From the NCBI RefSeq assembly GCF_011039135.1, contig NZ_JAAKEJ010000001.1:248001-312000 (forward strand): a DNA stretch of 64,000 nt, written 5' to 3'. The first letter of the stretch is position 1, and the number at the start of each line of letters is the position of its first letter. The translations under genes and the position numbers were made by a program. Under the pieces are notes generated by a model. That model was not told the origin of the DNA, did no database searches, and saw only the letters and a list, made by a program, of their open reading frames with translations. Shown here piece by piece: positions 52,010-61,823 of this stretch. The stretch is from Desulfovibrio sp. ZJ209. Lineage in GTDB: Bacteria > Desulfobacterota > Desulfovibrionia > Desulfovibrionales > Desulfovibrionaceae.

Positions 52010-53500
52010 CTACTGCCGCGCCAGCATGAGCGTGAAGCGCTCCACCGGGGCGTAATCGTCGCGCAGGGGCTCGCCCGGCTCGATGGCGCTTGTGTAGCGG
52101 TGGGCCTCCATGGTGTCGGCCGCCAGCAGCGGCAGCGCGGCATCCTCCCGCGCTTCGGGGAGCGCCACGAGCATGAGGTTCTGCACGCGCTCCGGGTGGC
52201 CCGGGTCGCCCACGCAATAGACGCGCACTTCGGGGAAGGCCTGTGCGAGCGCATGCCAGATGCCGCGGAAGAGGCGGCCGTCCGGCCCCTCCACCGCCGA
52301 GATGACGTTCATGACGAGCGCGCCGCCCGGCGCCACGGCCCGGCGCAGGGCCTGCGCCGCCTCGACCGTGCCCATCTGGAAGGGCACGGAATAGTGGGAG
52401 TTGAACACGTCCACGAACACGAGGTCAAAGGCGTCCTCTTGGCGATTGAGGAAGGCGCGGGCGTCCTCGTGGCGGACGGTGAGGCGCGGGTCGTCCTTCA
52501 AGCCGAACCAGCGGCGTGCGCTTTCGGTCATGGCCGGGTCGAGCTCCACCACGGTGAGGTCGAGGTCGTCGCCAAGGCCGCTCTTGCCCGAGAGCAGCCA
52601 CTTGGGCACGGAATAGCCGCCTCCCCCGAGCATGAGCAGGCGTTTTGCCCCGGGCGCGAGCCGGGGTCCCAGGGCATAATAGCGCGTATAGTCGAAATAG
52701 AGCTCGTCCGGCGCCTCCAGCAGCATGCCGGACTGGCTGTAGCCCGGGTCCGTGGCCATGAGGCGCACGGGCTTGCCGCCGCGGGCGTAGTCCACGCCCT
52801 CCATGATGCGGATGCTGTTGTACGGGCTCTCCACAAGGCGCGTGCCCTTTTTCTCGGCCAGCCATTCGCCGTAGAGGCTGTCCTGCCACGCGAGGAAGAG
52901 GCAGAGCAGGATGAGGATCAGGCGGCCCCAGGGGCGCTTATGGCTGTTGGCGAGCGAGAGCAGGAGCATGGCCACGGCGAGAGCCCAGAGGATGAGTGTG
53001 CTCCCGAACCAGGAAATGAGCACGAAGCCCCCCAAGAAGGTGCCGAGGATGCTGCCGGCCGTGGAGAGCGCATAGAGCCGGCCCACGGTGGCGCCCGCCG
53101 TGTCCACGCTGGCGATGCGCAGGCGGATGACATAGGGCGTGATCATGCCGAAGAAAAAGGCGGGCAGGGCGAAGGTGGCGACGGCCGCGGCCACGGCGGC
53201 GGCATAGAGGTTGCCGACGGCGCCGGTGATGCCGCTCCCGATGGCCGTGTGGCAAAAGGCCGTGATGCCGCAGCCGATGCCGGCGCCGGCCAGCGCCTGC
53301 CCGAGGCCTCGCCGGGAGAGCGACCTGTCCGCAAAGCGGCCCCCGGCCCACGCGCCCAGCGCGAGGCAGGCAAGGATCACGCCGATGAGGCTCGTCCACA
53401 CGATGGCCGAGGTGCCCACATGCGGGGCGAGCACGCGGCCGCCCACCATTTCCAGCACCATGACGAGGGCGCCGCTCAAGAAGACCGTCAGTTCCAGCAT
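52010..53500 (-). CDS. Membrane-fused spermidine synthase-like protein
   Basis: The 496-residue product combines a membrane half with a spermidine-synthase fold. The first 215 residues hold about seven hydrophobic segments (LELTVFLSGALVMVLEMVGG, IVWTSLIGVILACLALGAWA and others), a pattern shared by spermidine-synthase-like membrane proteins. The second half (about 220-496) has LLMLGGGGYSVPKWLL (SAM/dcSAM-binding loop), LDLTVVELDPAMTESARRWF, and FDLVFVDVFNSHYSVPFQM. The aminopropyltransferase activity is uncertain in these fused forms. No speD or speA gene is near. ATG at 53500 is preceded only by a weak GGAAA ribosome site. Confidence 0.85.
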   Translation of the reverse strand: MLELTVFLSGALVMVLEMVGGRVLAPHVGTSAIVWTSLIGVILACLALGAWAGGRFADRSLSRRGLGQALAGAGIGCGITAFCHTAIGSGITGAVGNLYAAAVAAAVATFALPAFFFGMITPYVIRLRIASVDTAGATVGRLYALSTAGSILGTFLGGFVLISWFGSTLILWALAVAMLLLSLANSHKRPWGRLILILLCLFLAWQDSLYGEWLAEKKGTRLVESPYNSIRIMEGVDYARGGKPVRLMATDPGYSQSGMLLEAPDELYFDYTRYYALGPRLAPGAKRLLMLGGGGYSVPKWLLSGKSGLGDDLDLTVVELDPAMTESARRWFGLKDDPRLTVRHEDARAFLNRQEDAFDLVFVDVFNSHYSVPFQMGTVEAAQALRRAVAPGGALVMNVISAVEGPDGRLFRGIWHALAQAFPEVRVYCVGDPGHPERVQNLMLVALPEAREDAALPLLAADTMEAHRYTSAIEPGEPLRDDYAPVERFTLMLARQ

Positions 53501-53517
53501 AGGTTTCCGTTTTCCCG

Positions 53518-54039
53518 CTACCGCCGGGCGGCGAAACAGTCCCGCAGGAGCGCCGCGCATTCTTCCGCGCGCACGCCGCCCATGTGCCAGACAGGAGTCG
53601 GGCACGCCGGGCCGTCCAGATATTCCGCGCGCGAAGTGACGGCGCCGGCGGCCTCGTCCGCCGCGCCATAGACCACGCCCGCCAGCCGCGCGTGCGCGAT
53701 GGCCGCGGCGCACATGGCGCAGGGCTCCAGCGTCACCACGAGCACGCAGCCGGAAAGCCGCCAGTTGCCGAGCCTCGCGCAGGCCTCGCGGATGGCGAGC
53801 ACTTCGGCATGCGCCGTGGGGTCGTGCCCGCGCTCCACGGCATTGCCGGCCCGGGCGAGAAGGCTCCCGTCCGCGCCCGCGATGACCGCGCCCACCGGCA
53901 CGTCGCCCTCGGCCCCGGCCTTGCGGGCCTCCGCAAGGGCCAGCACCATGAGCGCATCCCATGTGCGCCCCGGGGGCGGCGAGGGCACGGGGCCGGCCTG
54001 CGCGAAGGCGCGCGGGCGGGGCGCATCGTCCTCCCGCAT
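53518..54039 (-). CDS. tadA: tRNA-specific adenosine deaminase
   Basis: The 173-residue product has the zinc deaminase motif HAEVLAIREA (His77, catalytic Glu79) and LEPCAMCAAAI (Cys107, Cys110), with YGAADEAAGAVTS after it, typical of TadA. It converts adenosine 34 to inosine in tRNA-Arg(ACG). The N-terminus has about 25 extra residues. The ATG at 54039 lies one base after the stop of the upstream LOG gene, so the two are translationally coupled, which also explains the lack of a ribosome site. Confidence 0.93.
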   Translation of the reverse strand: MREDDAPRPRAFAQAGPVPSPPPGRTWDALMVLALAEARKAGAEGDVPVGAVIAGADGSLLARAGNAVERGHDPTAHAEVLAIREACARLGNWRLSGCVLVVTLEPCAMCAAAIAHARLAGVVYGAADEAAGAVTSRAEYLDGPACPTPVWHMGGVRAEECAALLRDCFAARR

Positions 54040-54040
54040 A

Positions 54041-54709
54041 TTACAGGATGACGATCTTGCGCAGGTGGTTGACCACTTCCTCCGGCGTGTCGCAAATCGT
54101 GATGAGCTTGTCGATCTCGTCCTCGCTGATGAAGCCGCCGGCCACCATGCTCTTGCGCAGCCATTCGGAAAAGCCGCTCCAGAAGCGCGAATTGTAGAGG
54201 ATGATGGGGAAGGGGCGGCTGCGGCCGGTCTGCGCCAGCACAAAGGCCTCGGAAAGCTCGTCGATGGTGCCCATGCCGCCGGGCATGACCACATAGGCGC
54301 GGGCATACTTCACGAACATGAACTTGCGGATGAAGAAATAGCGGAAGTTGCAGCGCGTGGTCACATAGCGGTTGCAGCCCTGCTCGTGCGGCAGCTTGAT
54401 ATGCAGCCCCACGGAGACGCCCCCGGCCTCCGTGGCGCCCTTGTTGGCCGCCTCCATGACGCCGGGGCCGCCCCCGGTGATGACGCCGTAGCCCGCGTGC
54501 GCGAGCAGCCCGGCGAGCTTTTCCGCATCCTGGTATTCCTGGCTCTCGGGCTTGCTGCGCGCCGAGCCGAAGATGGAGATGCAGTTGACCTTGAGAGAAT
54601 TGAGCTCGTCGAGGGCGTTGACCATTTCCGCCATGATGCGGAAGGTGCGCCAGGATTCGGTGCCGGAGGCGGCGAGGTCGTCCACGATGTTCTGTCGAAA
54701 TTCGGGCAT
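54041..54709 (-). CDS. LOG-family protein (cytokinin riboside 5'-monophosphate phosphoribohydrolase-like)
   Basis: The 222-residue product has the LOG signatures VITGGGPGVMEAANKGATEA and VVMPGGMGTIDELSEAFVLA, together with SIFGSARSKPESQEY near the start. LOG-type enzymes hydrolyse nucleoside 5'-monophosphates to a base plus ribose 5-phosphate. The conserved Arg and Glu of the PGGxGTxxE motif are present (MPGGMGTIDE). It is the longer bacterial type, often annotated as lysine-decarboxylase-like. It overlaps tadA's start zone and lies next to the third 300-bp repeat. The ATG at 54709 follows AAGGAACAGGA. Confidence 0.88.
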   Translation of the reverse strand: MPEFRQNIVDDLAASGTESWRTFRIMAEMVNALDELNSLKVNCISIFGSARSKPESQEYQDAEKLAGLLAHAGYGVITGGGPGVMEAANKGATEAGGVSVGLHIKLPHEQGCNRYVTTRCNFRYFFIRKFMFVKYARAYVVMPGGMGTIDELSEAFVLAQTGRSRPFPIILYNSRFWSGFSEWLRKSMVAGGFISEDEIDKLITICDTPEEVVNHLRKIVIL

Positions 54710-54822
54710 TCCTGTTCCTTGGTCCGGCCTTTGCGCCGGACACCCGCGGGGGCATCCGGCGCAGGGGCCGTTGGCTTTGTCGTCTTTGTGAGTTTGTGTC
54801 GTGCTTGTGCAGCACAGATAAC

Positions 54823-55123
54823 GCCGAAATTATCCGTCAAAAACAGCCTGTTCGGTGCTGGCTGCGTCAGAGAAAAATTTTCTTGGTCGTGTACTTAAGT
54901 ACACTCCCCGCGAAAATTTTTATCTTCCTTGCTTCAGCCGTTGCGACGAAGGAAGCTACGGATGAAGACAGCATTTAGTTACCACGTCCGTCAGCCAACG
55001 ATGCCACTGTCGCTATCCGTAAGGCTCGCAGGCTCGCCAACGGCTAGCGCGCCAGCACCGAAAAATCTTATTTTTTAGGATTCTTCCGGCACTAGCACCC
55101 GTCTTCCGCTCCGCTCCAGACGG
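54823..55123 (+). repeat. 300-bp nested intergenic repeat, copy 3
   Basis: The head GCCGAAATTATCCGTC begins at 54823. The hairpin arms TTCGGTGCTGGC (54851-54862) and GCCAGCACCGAA (55051-55062) are 12 exact pairs, a third sequence version of the same stem. Unit B (54931-55050) is inserted immediately before the right arm, after ATCTTCCTT. The tail CCGTCT...AGACGG ends at 55123. It lies between the LOG gene and the DUF362 gene. Confidence 0.9.
54931..55050 (+). repeat. 120-bp palindromic unit B in repeat copy 3
   Basis: The unit is 120 bases long with the same ends and inner pairs as the other two B units. Here B is placed at the base of the right hairpin arm. The internal open frame is again unbroken. 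Confidence 0.88.
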
Positions 55124-55189
55124 AAAGTGGAATTTTTATTCCTCGCGTATGCTACTTGCACATTCCCGTAACTGGTGCAAAAGCGGTTT

Positions 55190-56269
55190 CTAGTTGACGG
55201 TGATGAGCTCGTACTGCGGGTTGCCCATCTTGTGCTCGGCCATGGCCGAGAGCTGGCGCAGGCCGTGCCGGCTCTGGATGCGCTCGCGCAGGTCCGCCCC
55301 GTCGGCGCTGGCGAAGACGAGGTCGCACGCGGCCTGGTCGATGGCCAGAAGGTCGCTGGAGGCGAGGATGCCGATGTCCCTGATGGTCGGGTCATGGGCC
55401 CGGGTGCCCGCGCAGTCGCAGTCCACGCTCATGTTGCGGAGCACATTGATATAAACGATGTGCTTGCCGAAGTGGTCGGCCACGGCCTTGGCGGAATCGG
55501 CCATGAGCTCCATGAGCTTTTCCTTGGCGGGCCACTGGCTCCAGTCCGCCGGCGGGGTGCCCTCCACGCCGTGCACCTGGCGCTTGCCCACCTGCCCCGA
55601 GGCGCAGCCGATGGCGATATTCTTCATGGAGCCGCCGAAGCCGCCCATGGCGTGGCCCTTGAAGTGGGTGAGCACGATCATGGAGTCATAGTCGGTGATG
55701 CCCTTGCCCATGGCCACTTCCTTGAGGTGGAAGCCGTCCTCGACGGGCAGGTTCACGTCGCCGTGCTCGTCCATGATGTCCACGGGGCAGAAGGTCCAGC
55801 CGTTGACCTTGAGGGTTTCGCGGTGCTTTTCGGTGGTGTGGCGACCGCCCTCGTAGAGGGTGTTGGTCTCCACGATGGCGCTTTCCGGCACCTCGGCCTG
55901 AAAGGCCTTGACCATGTCGCGCGGCAGGATGTTGGGGCCGTTGGGCTCGCCCGTGTGGAGCTTGATGGCCACCTTGCCGTAGATGTTTTCGTTGACAAGG
56001 TTGTAGAGCTTGATGAGGCTCGCCGCGTCGATGACCGGCGAGAAATAGACCTTGGCCGCCGAGCCCTTGTGCGGCTGGCCGGTGACGTTGCGCGAGCCGA
56101 TGACGGGAGCTTGGGCGGGAGCCTGGGCCGGTGCCTTGCCGGGAGCCTTGGCGCCCCCGATTTTGGCCTCCCCGGCGGCGAGGGCGGCGCCCGGCGCGAG
56201 GATGGTGGCCGCGGCCAGAAGGGCCGAGCCCTGGAGCATTTTGCGTCTGGAAACAGGCACATCGTTCAT
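55190..56269 (-). CDS. DUF362 protein with Tat-type signal
   Basis: The 359-residue product has an N-terminal signal with twin arginines (SRRKMLQGSALLAAATILAP), typical of Tat export of a folded cofactor protein, then an Ala/Pro/Gln linker. The DUF362 domain begins near residue 70 (KVYFSPVIDAASLIKLYNLV) and includes VAIKLHTGEPNGPNILPRDM, TNTLYEGGRHTTEKH, ILGASS-type ILASSDLLAIDQAACDLV and NVLRNMSVDCDCAG. No ferredoxin four-cysteine repeat is present. DUF362 proteins are often linked to iron-sulfur chemistry, but the function is unknown. The start has AGGAGG 7 bases upstream. Confidence 0.82.
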   Translation of the reverse strand: MNDVPVSRRKMLQGSALLAAATILAPGAALAAGEAKIGGAKAPGKAPAQAPAQAPVIGSRNVTGQPHKGSAAKVYFSPVIDAASLIKLYNLVNENIYGKVAIKLHTGEPNGPNILPRDMVKAFQAEVPESAIVETNTLYEGGRHTTEKHRETLKVNGWTFCPVDIMDEHGDVNLPVEDGFHLKEVAMGKGITDYDSMIVLTHFKGHAMGGFGGSMKNIAIGCASGQVGKRQVHGVEGTPPADWSQWPAKEKLMELMADSAKAVADHFGKHIVYINVLRNMSVDCDCAGTRAHDPTIRDIGILASSDLLAIDQAACDLVFASADGADLRERIQSRHGLRQLSAMAEHKMGNPQYELITVN

Positions 56270-56366
56270 GGCTAACCTCCTGCCTGCGTCCCTTGCGGGG
56301 CGGTTTTCACCAAGTTTAGCGCGCCTGGCCGCGCTTTGTCCATGCTCGCACAAGCCCCGGGCGCCT

Positions 56367-57158
56367 CTAGGCCTCGATCCACACAAGGCTCGCCTGCCGG
56401 CCGCTAGCCGCATCATGGCGGTGCGAGAAATAGCGCGCCGCATTGAGGCTCGTGCAGATGTCGAGCCCGAAGACCTGCCGCCGCGGCACGCCGGCGCTCT
56501 CAAGCTGGCTTGCCGTGAGGCCCCAGAGGTCCATGCAACGGCTCGCCGCATCGAACCAGGGGCGGAAGTCCTCGCCCCATTCCCTGTCGAAATTGACGAA
56601 TTCCGCGCGCGAGGGGCCGAGGCTCGGCCCGCGCACGGCGAAAATGTCCGCCGGGTCGAGGCCATAGGCGGCGCAGAAGCGGGCAACGCCGCTCCACGGG
56701 AAGTCGCGGCGGTTGCCGCGCCAGCCCACGTGCAGGGCGGCGATGTGGCGGCCGCTGCGGTGCGCGAGCAGCAGGGGCTGGCAGTCGGCGGTCTTGATGA
56801 GCAGCCCCTTGCCCGGTGTTGCGCTGAGCATGCCGTCGGCCTCGGGCGAATCCTGCATGCGGTAGGCAGGAAGGGCGGATGCTTCGGGCGCGAAGGGCTC
56901 CTCCACGAGGGCGTCCCCATGCACCTGCCGCACTTCGGCCCATGTGGAAAGGCCCCGGGGCCTGAGCATGCCGAGCAGGGCAGCGCGCGCGGCCACCGTG
57001 GCGGCGGGGTCGTCGCCGGCATTGAAGGAGATGTTGCCGCCCGACCACGGAGCAGGCGGGATGGCGCCCGCCCCGGAAGGGGCGGCCGCGCGGCCCTGAA
57101 AGGCGCACCACACGCGTGGCACCCCGGGAAAGCGGAACCAGCTCAGCGAGATATCCAG
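56367..57158 (-). CDS. pgeF: Laccase-domain purine nucleoside phosphorylase-like protein (PgeF/YfiH family)
   Basis: The 263-residue product has the family metal-ligand motifs: EVRQVHGD, KTADCQPLLLAHR, ALHVGWRGNRRD and GPSLGPSRAEF. PgeF/YfiH enzymes act on purine nucleosides or peptidoglycan precursors. The start is not clear: no ATG, GTG or TTG lies in the right place. A CTG at 57158 has AAGGAG 7 bases upstream and would give LDISLSWFRFPG as N-terminus. It overlaps the end of the 5-FCL gene by 16 bases, which supports coupling. A later in-frame start would cut into the conserved fold. Confidence 0.85.
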   Translation of the reverse strand: MDISLSWFRFPGVPRVWCAFQGRAAAPSGAGAIPPAPWSGGNISFNAGDDPAATVAARAALLGMLRPRGLSTWAEVRQVHGDALVEEPFAPEASALPAYRMQDSPEADGMLSATPGKGLLIKTADCQPLLLAHRSGRHIAALHVGWRGNRRDFPWSGVARFCAAYGLDPADIFAVRGPSLGPSRAEFVNFDREWGEDFRPWFDAASRCMDLWGLTASQLESAGVPRRQVFGLDICTSLNAARYFSHRHDAASGRQASLVWIEA

Positions 57159-57790
57159 AAAAGTTCTCCTTCCGTGCAGATGCCGTCCACAGGCCTGTCC
57201 CAGGCGGCGCAGGGCAGGGCCTCCACCACCTGAAAGCCGAAGCAGAAGCCGAGCGCCGGGCACCTCGCGCCCGCGCGCGCGGCCAGGGCCGCGAGAAAGC
57301 GGTCATAAAAACCGCCGCCATAGCCCATGCGGCCGCCCTTGCGGTCAAAGGCCACGCCCGGCACAAGCATGAGATGAGGCCGGAAGGCCGCGTCCCCGGG
57401 CCCTGCGCCGGGGAGCTCCGGGCGCGGCTCCAGAAGGCCGAAGGCGCCGGGGCAAAGGTCTCCGGGGCCAGCGCAGCGCACAAACTCCATGCGGCCCCGG
57501 GCGCCCGGAAGCACCCGTGGCAGCCACACTTCGCGGCCCCCGGCCCAGGCCGCGCGCAGCAAAAGGCCGGTCGCCATTTCGTCGCGTACGCCCGCATACA
57601 GGGCGACGCTTCCGGCCTCCCGCCAGCAGGGCGCGGCCAGCAGGCGCTCCTGCGCGCCGCGGGAACGGCGTGCCGCGAGCTCCGGCTTCTGGGCGCGCCG
57701 GCGTTCGAGCAGGCTGCGGCGCAGTTCCTCCCGGTTGGGGGCGCAGCCGCCGCGAGGTGCGCCGGCCGGCGCACAGCGGGGCCGGGGCAT
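57143..57790 (-). CDS. 5-formyltetrahydrofolate cyclo-ligase
   Basis: The 215-residue product belongs to the 5-FCL family that makes 5,10-methenyltetrahydrofolate from 5-formyltetrahydrofolate with ATP. It shows ELRRSLLERRRAQ near the start, LMLVPGVAFDRKGGRMGYGG (the ATP and folate loop, with 'G.R.GyGgGyYDR') and GGFYDRFLAALAARA. GFCFGFQVVEALPCAAWDRP, then VDGICTEGELF, matches the usual end 'D...D.vvte'. The ATG at 57790 follows AAGGAAAGG. Its last 16 bases overlap pgeF. Confidence 0.9.
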   Translation of the reverse strand: MPRPRCAPAGAPRGGCAPNREELRRSLLERRRAQKPELAARRSRGAQERLLAAPCWREAGSVALYAGVRDEMATGLLLRAAWAGGREVWLPRVLPGARGRMEFVRCAGPGDLCPGAFGLLEPRPELPGAGPGDAAFRPHLMLVPGVAFDRKGGRMGYGGGFYDRFLAALAARAGARCPALGFCFGFQVVEALPCAAWDRPVDGICTEGELFWISR

Positions 57791-57905
57791 GGCCTTTCCT
57801 TCCGTCAGGAGTTGTGGCACAGTGGAAAAAGCGCGGCAACAGCCCGGCGCGCGGTGATGCGCCGGCGCCGCGTCATCCTTATCAGCATAGCAAAGGACAG
57901 CATCC

Positions 57906-58649
57906 ATGCCAAGCACGGAAGGCTCCAACAGTCCGCAGGCGCAGGGCACCGCCCCTTCCCGGGAGGAAGGGCACAAGGACTATCTCTGGGTTGTCGTGGG
58001 CGACATCCATGACGCGCCCGAGAATTTCGCCGAAATCCCCGAACTCGCGCAGGCCGACGGCGTCATCGTCACCGGCGACCTCACCGTCACCGGCGGCGTG
58101 CGCCAGGCCGAGGCCGTCATGAAGGCCCTTTCCGCGCCGGGGCTGCCCGTCCTCGCGCAAATTGGCAACATGGACCGGCCAGAGGTGGACGCGTGGCTCA
58201 GCGAACAGGGCTGCAACCTGCATACGCGGGTGCGCGAGCTCGCGCCGGGCATCGCCGTCTTCGGGGTGGGGGCCTCCACCTTCACGCCCTTCGGCACGCC
58301 CAGCGAATTTCCCGAATCGGCTTTCGCCGCGTGGCTCGAGGCCGCGTGGCGCACGGCCCGCGCCTTCCCGCACACCGTGCTCATCTCGCACAATCCGCCC
58401 AAGGACACGGCCTGTGATGTCATCCCCGGTGATGTGCACGTGGGCTCCACGGCGGTGCGCGAATTTGTGGAGGAAGCCCAGCCGGACATGTGCCTCTGCG
58501 GGCATATCCACGAGGCCCGCGCCGTGGACCGCATCGGGCGCACCGTCATCGCCAACCCCGGGGCGCTGGCGCAGGGCGGCTACCTCGTGCTGCGCTCCAA
58601 CGGCGGGCGCCTTTCGGTGGAGCTGCGCGTGCTGGAGGGCAAGGCATGA
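57906..58649 (+). CDS. Calcineurin-like metallophosphoesterase
   Basis: The 247-residue product carries the metallophosphoesterase motifs in order: GDIHD (about 33-37), GVIVTGDLTV (about 52-61), QIGNMDRPE, LISHNPPK and CGHIHEARA. These are the five binuclear-metal blocks. An N-terminal tail of about 20 residues is low in conservation. The substrate is unknown. Its last four bases overlap the next gene (ATGA), so the two phosphatase genes are coupled, perhaps in one pathway. Confidence 0.88.
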   Translation: MPSTEGSNSPQAQGTAPSREEGHKDYLWVVVGDIHDAPENFAEIPELAQADGVIVTGDLTVTGGVRQAEAVMKALSAPGLPVLAQIGNMDRPEVDAWLSEQGCNLHTRVRELAPGIAVFGVGASTFTPFGTPSEFPESAFAAWLEAAWRTARAFPHTVLISHNPPKDTACDVIPGDVHVGSTAVREFVEEAQPDMCLCGHIHEARAVDRIGRTVIANPGALAQGGYLVLRSNGGRLSVELRVLEGKA

Positions 58650-59425
58650 TCGACTGGTCGCGCAAGCGCTGCGTGGTGCTGGACATGGACGGCACCGTCT
58701 ACCTCGGGCACATCCCCATCCCCGGCGCCGTGGACTTCATCCGCCGCCACTGGGACGACCTCGACTTTTACTTTTTGAGCAACAATACCTCCAAGTCGCC
58801 GCAGACCTATGTGGACAAGCTCAACGGCATGGGCATCCCGGCGCGGCTCGAGCTCTTGCTCTCGCCAGTGACGCCGCTGGTGGACTTCTTGCGGAAAAAC
58901 GGCATCAGCCGCGCCTATGCGGTGGGCAACCGGGATTTTAAGCGCGACCTCCTGGGCCGCATGCCCGAGCTCACCCTGGGGGAGGAGGGCGCAGAGGCCG
59001 TCATCCTCGCCTACGATACCGAGCTCACCTATGAAAAGCTCGCGCGCTCGGCGCTCTTGCTGCAAAAGCCGGAAGTGCTGTTTCTCGCGACACATCCCGA
59101 CCTCGTCTGCCCCTCGCCCGATGGGCCGCTGCCCGACGTGGGAAGCATGATCGAGCTCTACGCCACGGCCACCGGGCGCCGCCCGCAGCACATCTTCGGC
59201 AAGCCGGACCCGGCCGTGCTGGCGCCGCTGCTCGCGCGCTATGCCAAAAAAGACATGATCATGGTGGGCGACCGCCTCTCCACGGACAAGAAGCTCGCCG
59301 AAAACGCGGGCATCGACTTCGCGCTCGTGCTCAGCGGCGAAGCCACGCGCGAGGACCTCGCGCGTGAGAAACGCCAGCCCACCGTGGTTTTGGAAGACCT
59401 GGGCCACGCGCAGTGGGGGGCCTGA
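58646..59425 (+). CDS. HAD-IIA family phosphatase (NagD-like)
   Basis: The 259-residue product has HAD motif I VVLDMDGTVYLG (DxDGT), motif II FLSNNTSKSP, and motifs III/IV KPDPAVLAPLLARY and VGDRLSTDKKLAENAG. The cap insertion after motif II marks the type IIA group (NagD, phosphoglycolate-type sugar phosphatases). The substrate cannot be named. The ATG overlaps the stop of the metallophosphoesterase gene (ATGA). A gap of 161 bases without visible signals separates it from dgkA. Confidence 0.9.
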   Translation: MIDWSRKRCVVLDMDGTVYLGHIPIPGAVDFIRRHWDDLDFYFLSNNTSKSPQTYVDKLNGMGIPARLELLLSPVTPLVDFLRKNGISRAYAVGNRDFKRDLLGRMPELTLGEEGAEAVILAYDTELTYEKLARSALLLQKPEVLFLATHPDLVCPSPDGPLPDVGSMIELYATATGRRPQHIFGKPDPAVLAPLLARYAKKDMIMVGDRLSTDKKLAENAGIDFALVLSGEATREDLAREKRQPTVVLEDLGHAQWGA

Positions 59426-59586
59426 ACGGCCGCACGGGAAAGCCTGCATCCGGGCGCTTTTCGCGGATATACGGCGGCTGCGCCCGGAACCTCGCGCGCC
59501 GCGTGGTTGCGGGCAGCCCTGCGAGCGGCCGGAAGCGCCCCCTTCTGCCTTTCGCTGCGCGGCGCTGACGGGCTCAAGGCATACGC

Positions 59587-59967
59587 ATGGGAAAATTGTT
59601 CACTTCCTTGCGCCACCACCTGCGCCACATGCGGGCGGCCACCGGCTTTTCCATGGCCGGCCTCGCCGCCGCCTTCCGCACTGAACTCGCCTTCAGGCAG
59701 ATAGTTTACCTCTCCGCCATCGGCATCCCGCTGGCCGTGGTGCTTGCGGAGAGTTGGGCGGAAGCAATGCTGCTCATCCTGCCCCTCTTTCTTTCGCTCA
59801 TCGTTGAACTGCTCAACACCGCCATTGAGAAGACCGTTGACCGCATCTCGCCCGAGCGGCATCCGCTCGCCAAGTTCGCCAAGGATGCCGGCAGCGCCGC
59901 GCAATTCATGGCGCAACTGTTCATTCTCGTCACATGGGGAAGCCATCTCCTGTCCAAATGGTTTTAA
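59587..59967 (+). CDS. dgkA: Diacylglycerol/undecaprenol kinase
   Basis: The 126-residue integral membrane protein shows the DgkA pattern: an amphipathic start (RHHLRHMRAATGFSMAGLAA), then TELAFRQIVYLSAIGIPLAV, three transmembrane helices, and the family signature VELLNTAIEKTVDRISPERH (catalytic Glu in 'E.lNTAIE..vD'). It phosphorylates diacylglycerol released when phosphoglycerol is transferred from phosphatidylglycerol. This links it to the LTA-synthase-like phosphoglycerol transferase gene that follows 57 bases downstream. Confidence 0.95.
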   Translation: MGKLFTSLRHHLRHMRAATGFSMAGLAAAFRTELAFRQIVYLSAIGIPLAVVLAESWAEAMLLILPLFLSLIVELLNTAIEKTVDRISPERHPLAKFAKDAGSAAQFMAQLFILVTWGSHLLSKWF

Positions 59968-60023
59968 CAGGCTTTCCCCGAATGGCAGAAATACAATGAA
60001 AACAAAGGCCACAAGAGGAAGTC

Positions 60024-61607
<1,584 letters not shown>

Positions 61608-61764
61608 GGAAATTTTGCACTTCAAAAAGTTTGGCAGAAAACGAATGGAACCTGCCGGGCGCGTCCGCAGCCCGGCGACGCTGTGAAATCAGGGGCCCAT
61701 TCCGGAGGCTGCAGGCACCAACCCCACTGGCCACTTTTGGGGCATTGCGGCATATTTCACGCAA

Positions 61765-61790
61765 AAAGGGGAGCCTTGCGGCTCCCCTTT
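61765..61790 (-). terminator. Terminator of the porin gene
   Basis: AAAGGGGAGCC (61765-61775) and GGCTCCCCTTT (61780-61790) pair exactly around TTGC. On the minus strand the stem runs into TTTTTGC. It lies 34 bases beyond the porin stop codon and may also serve the transferase gene from the other side. Confidence 0.75.
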
Positions 61791-61823
61791 CGGATGCGTT
61801 TCGGATTCGTTCAGGCTTGAGGC

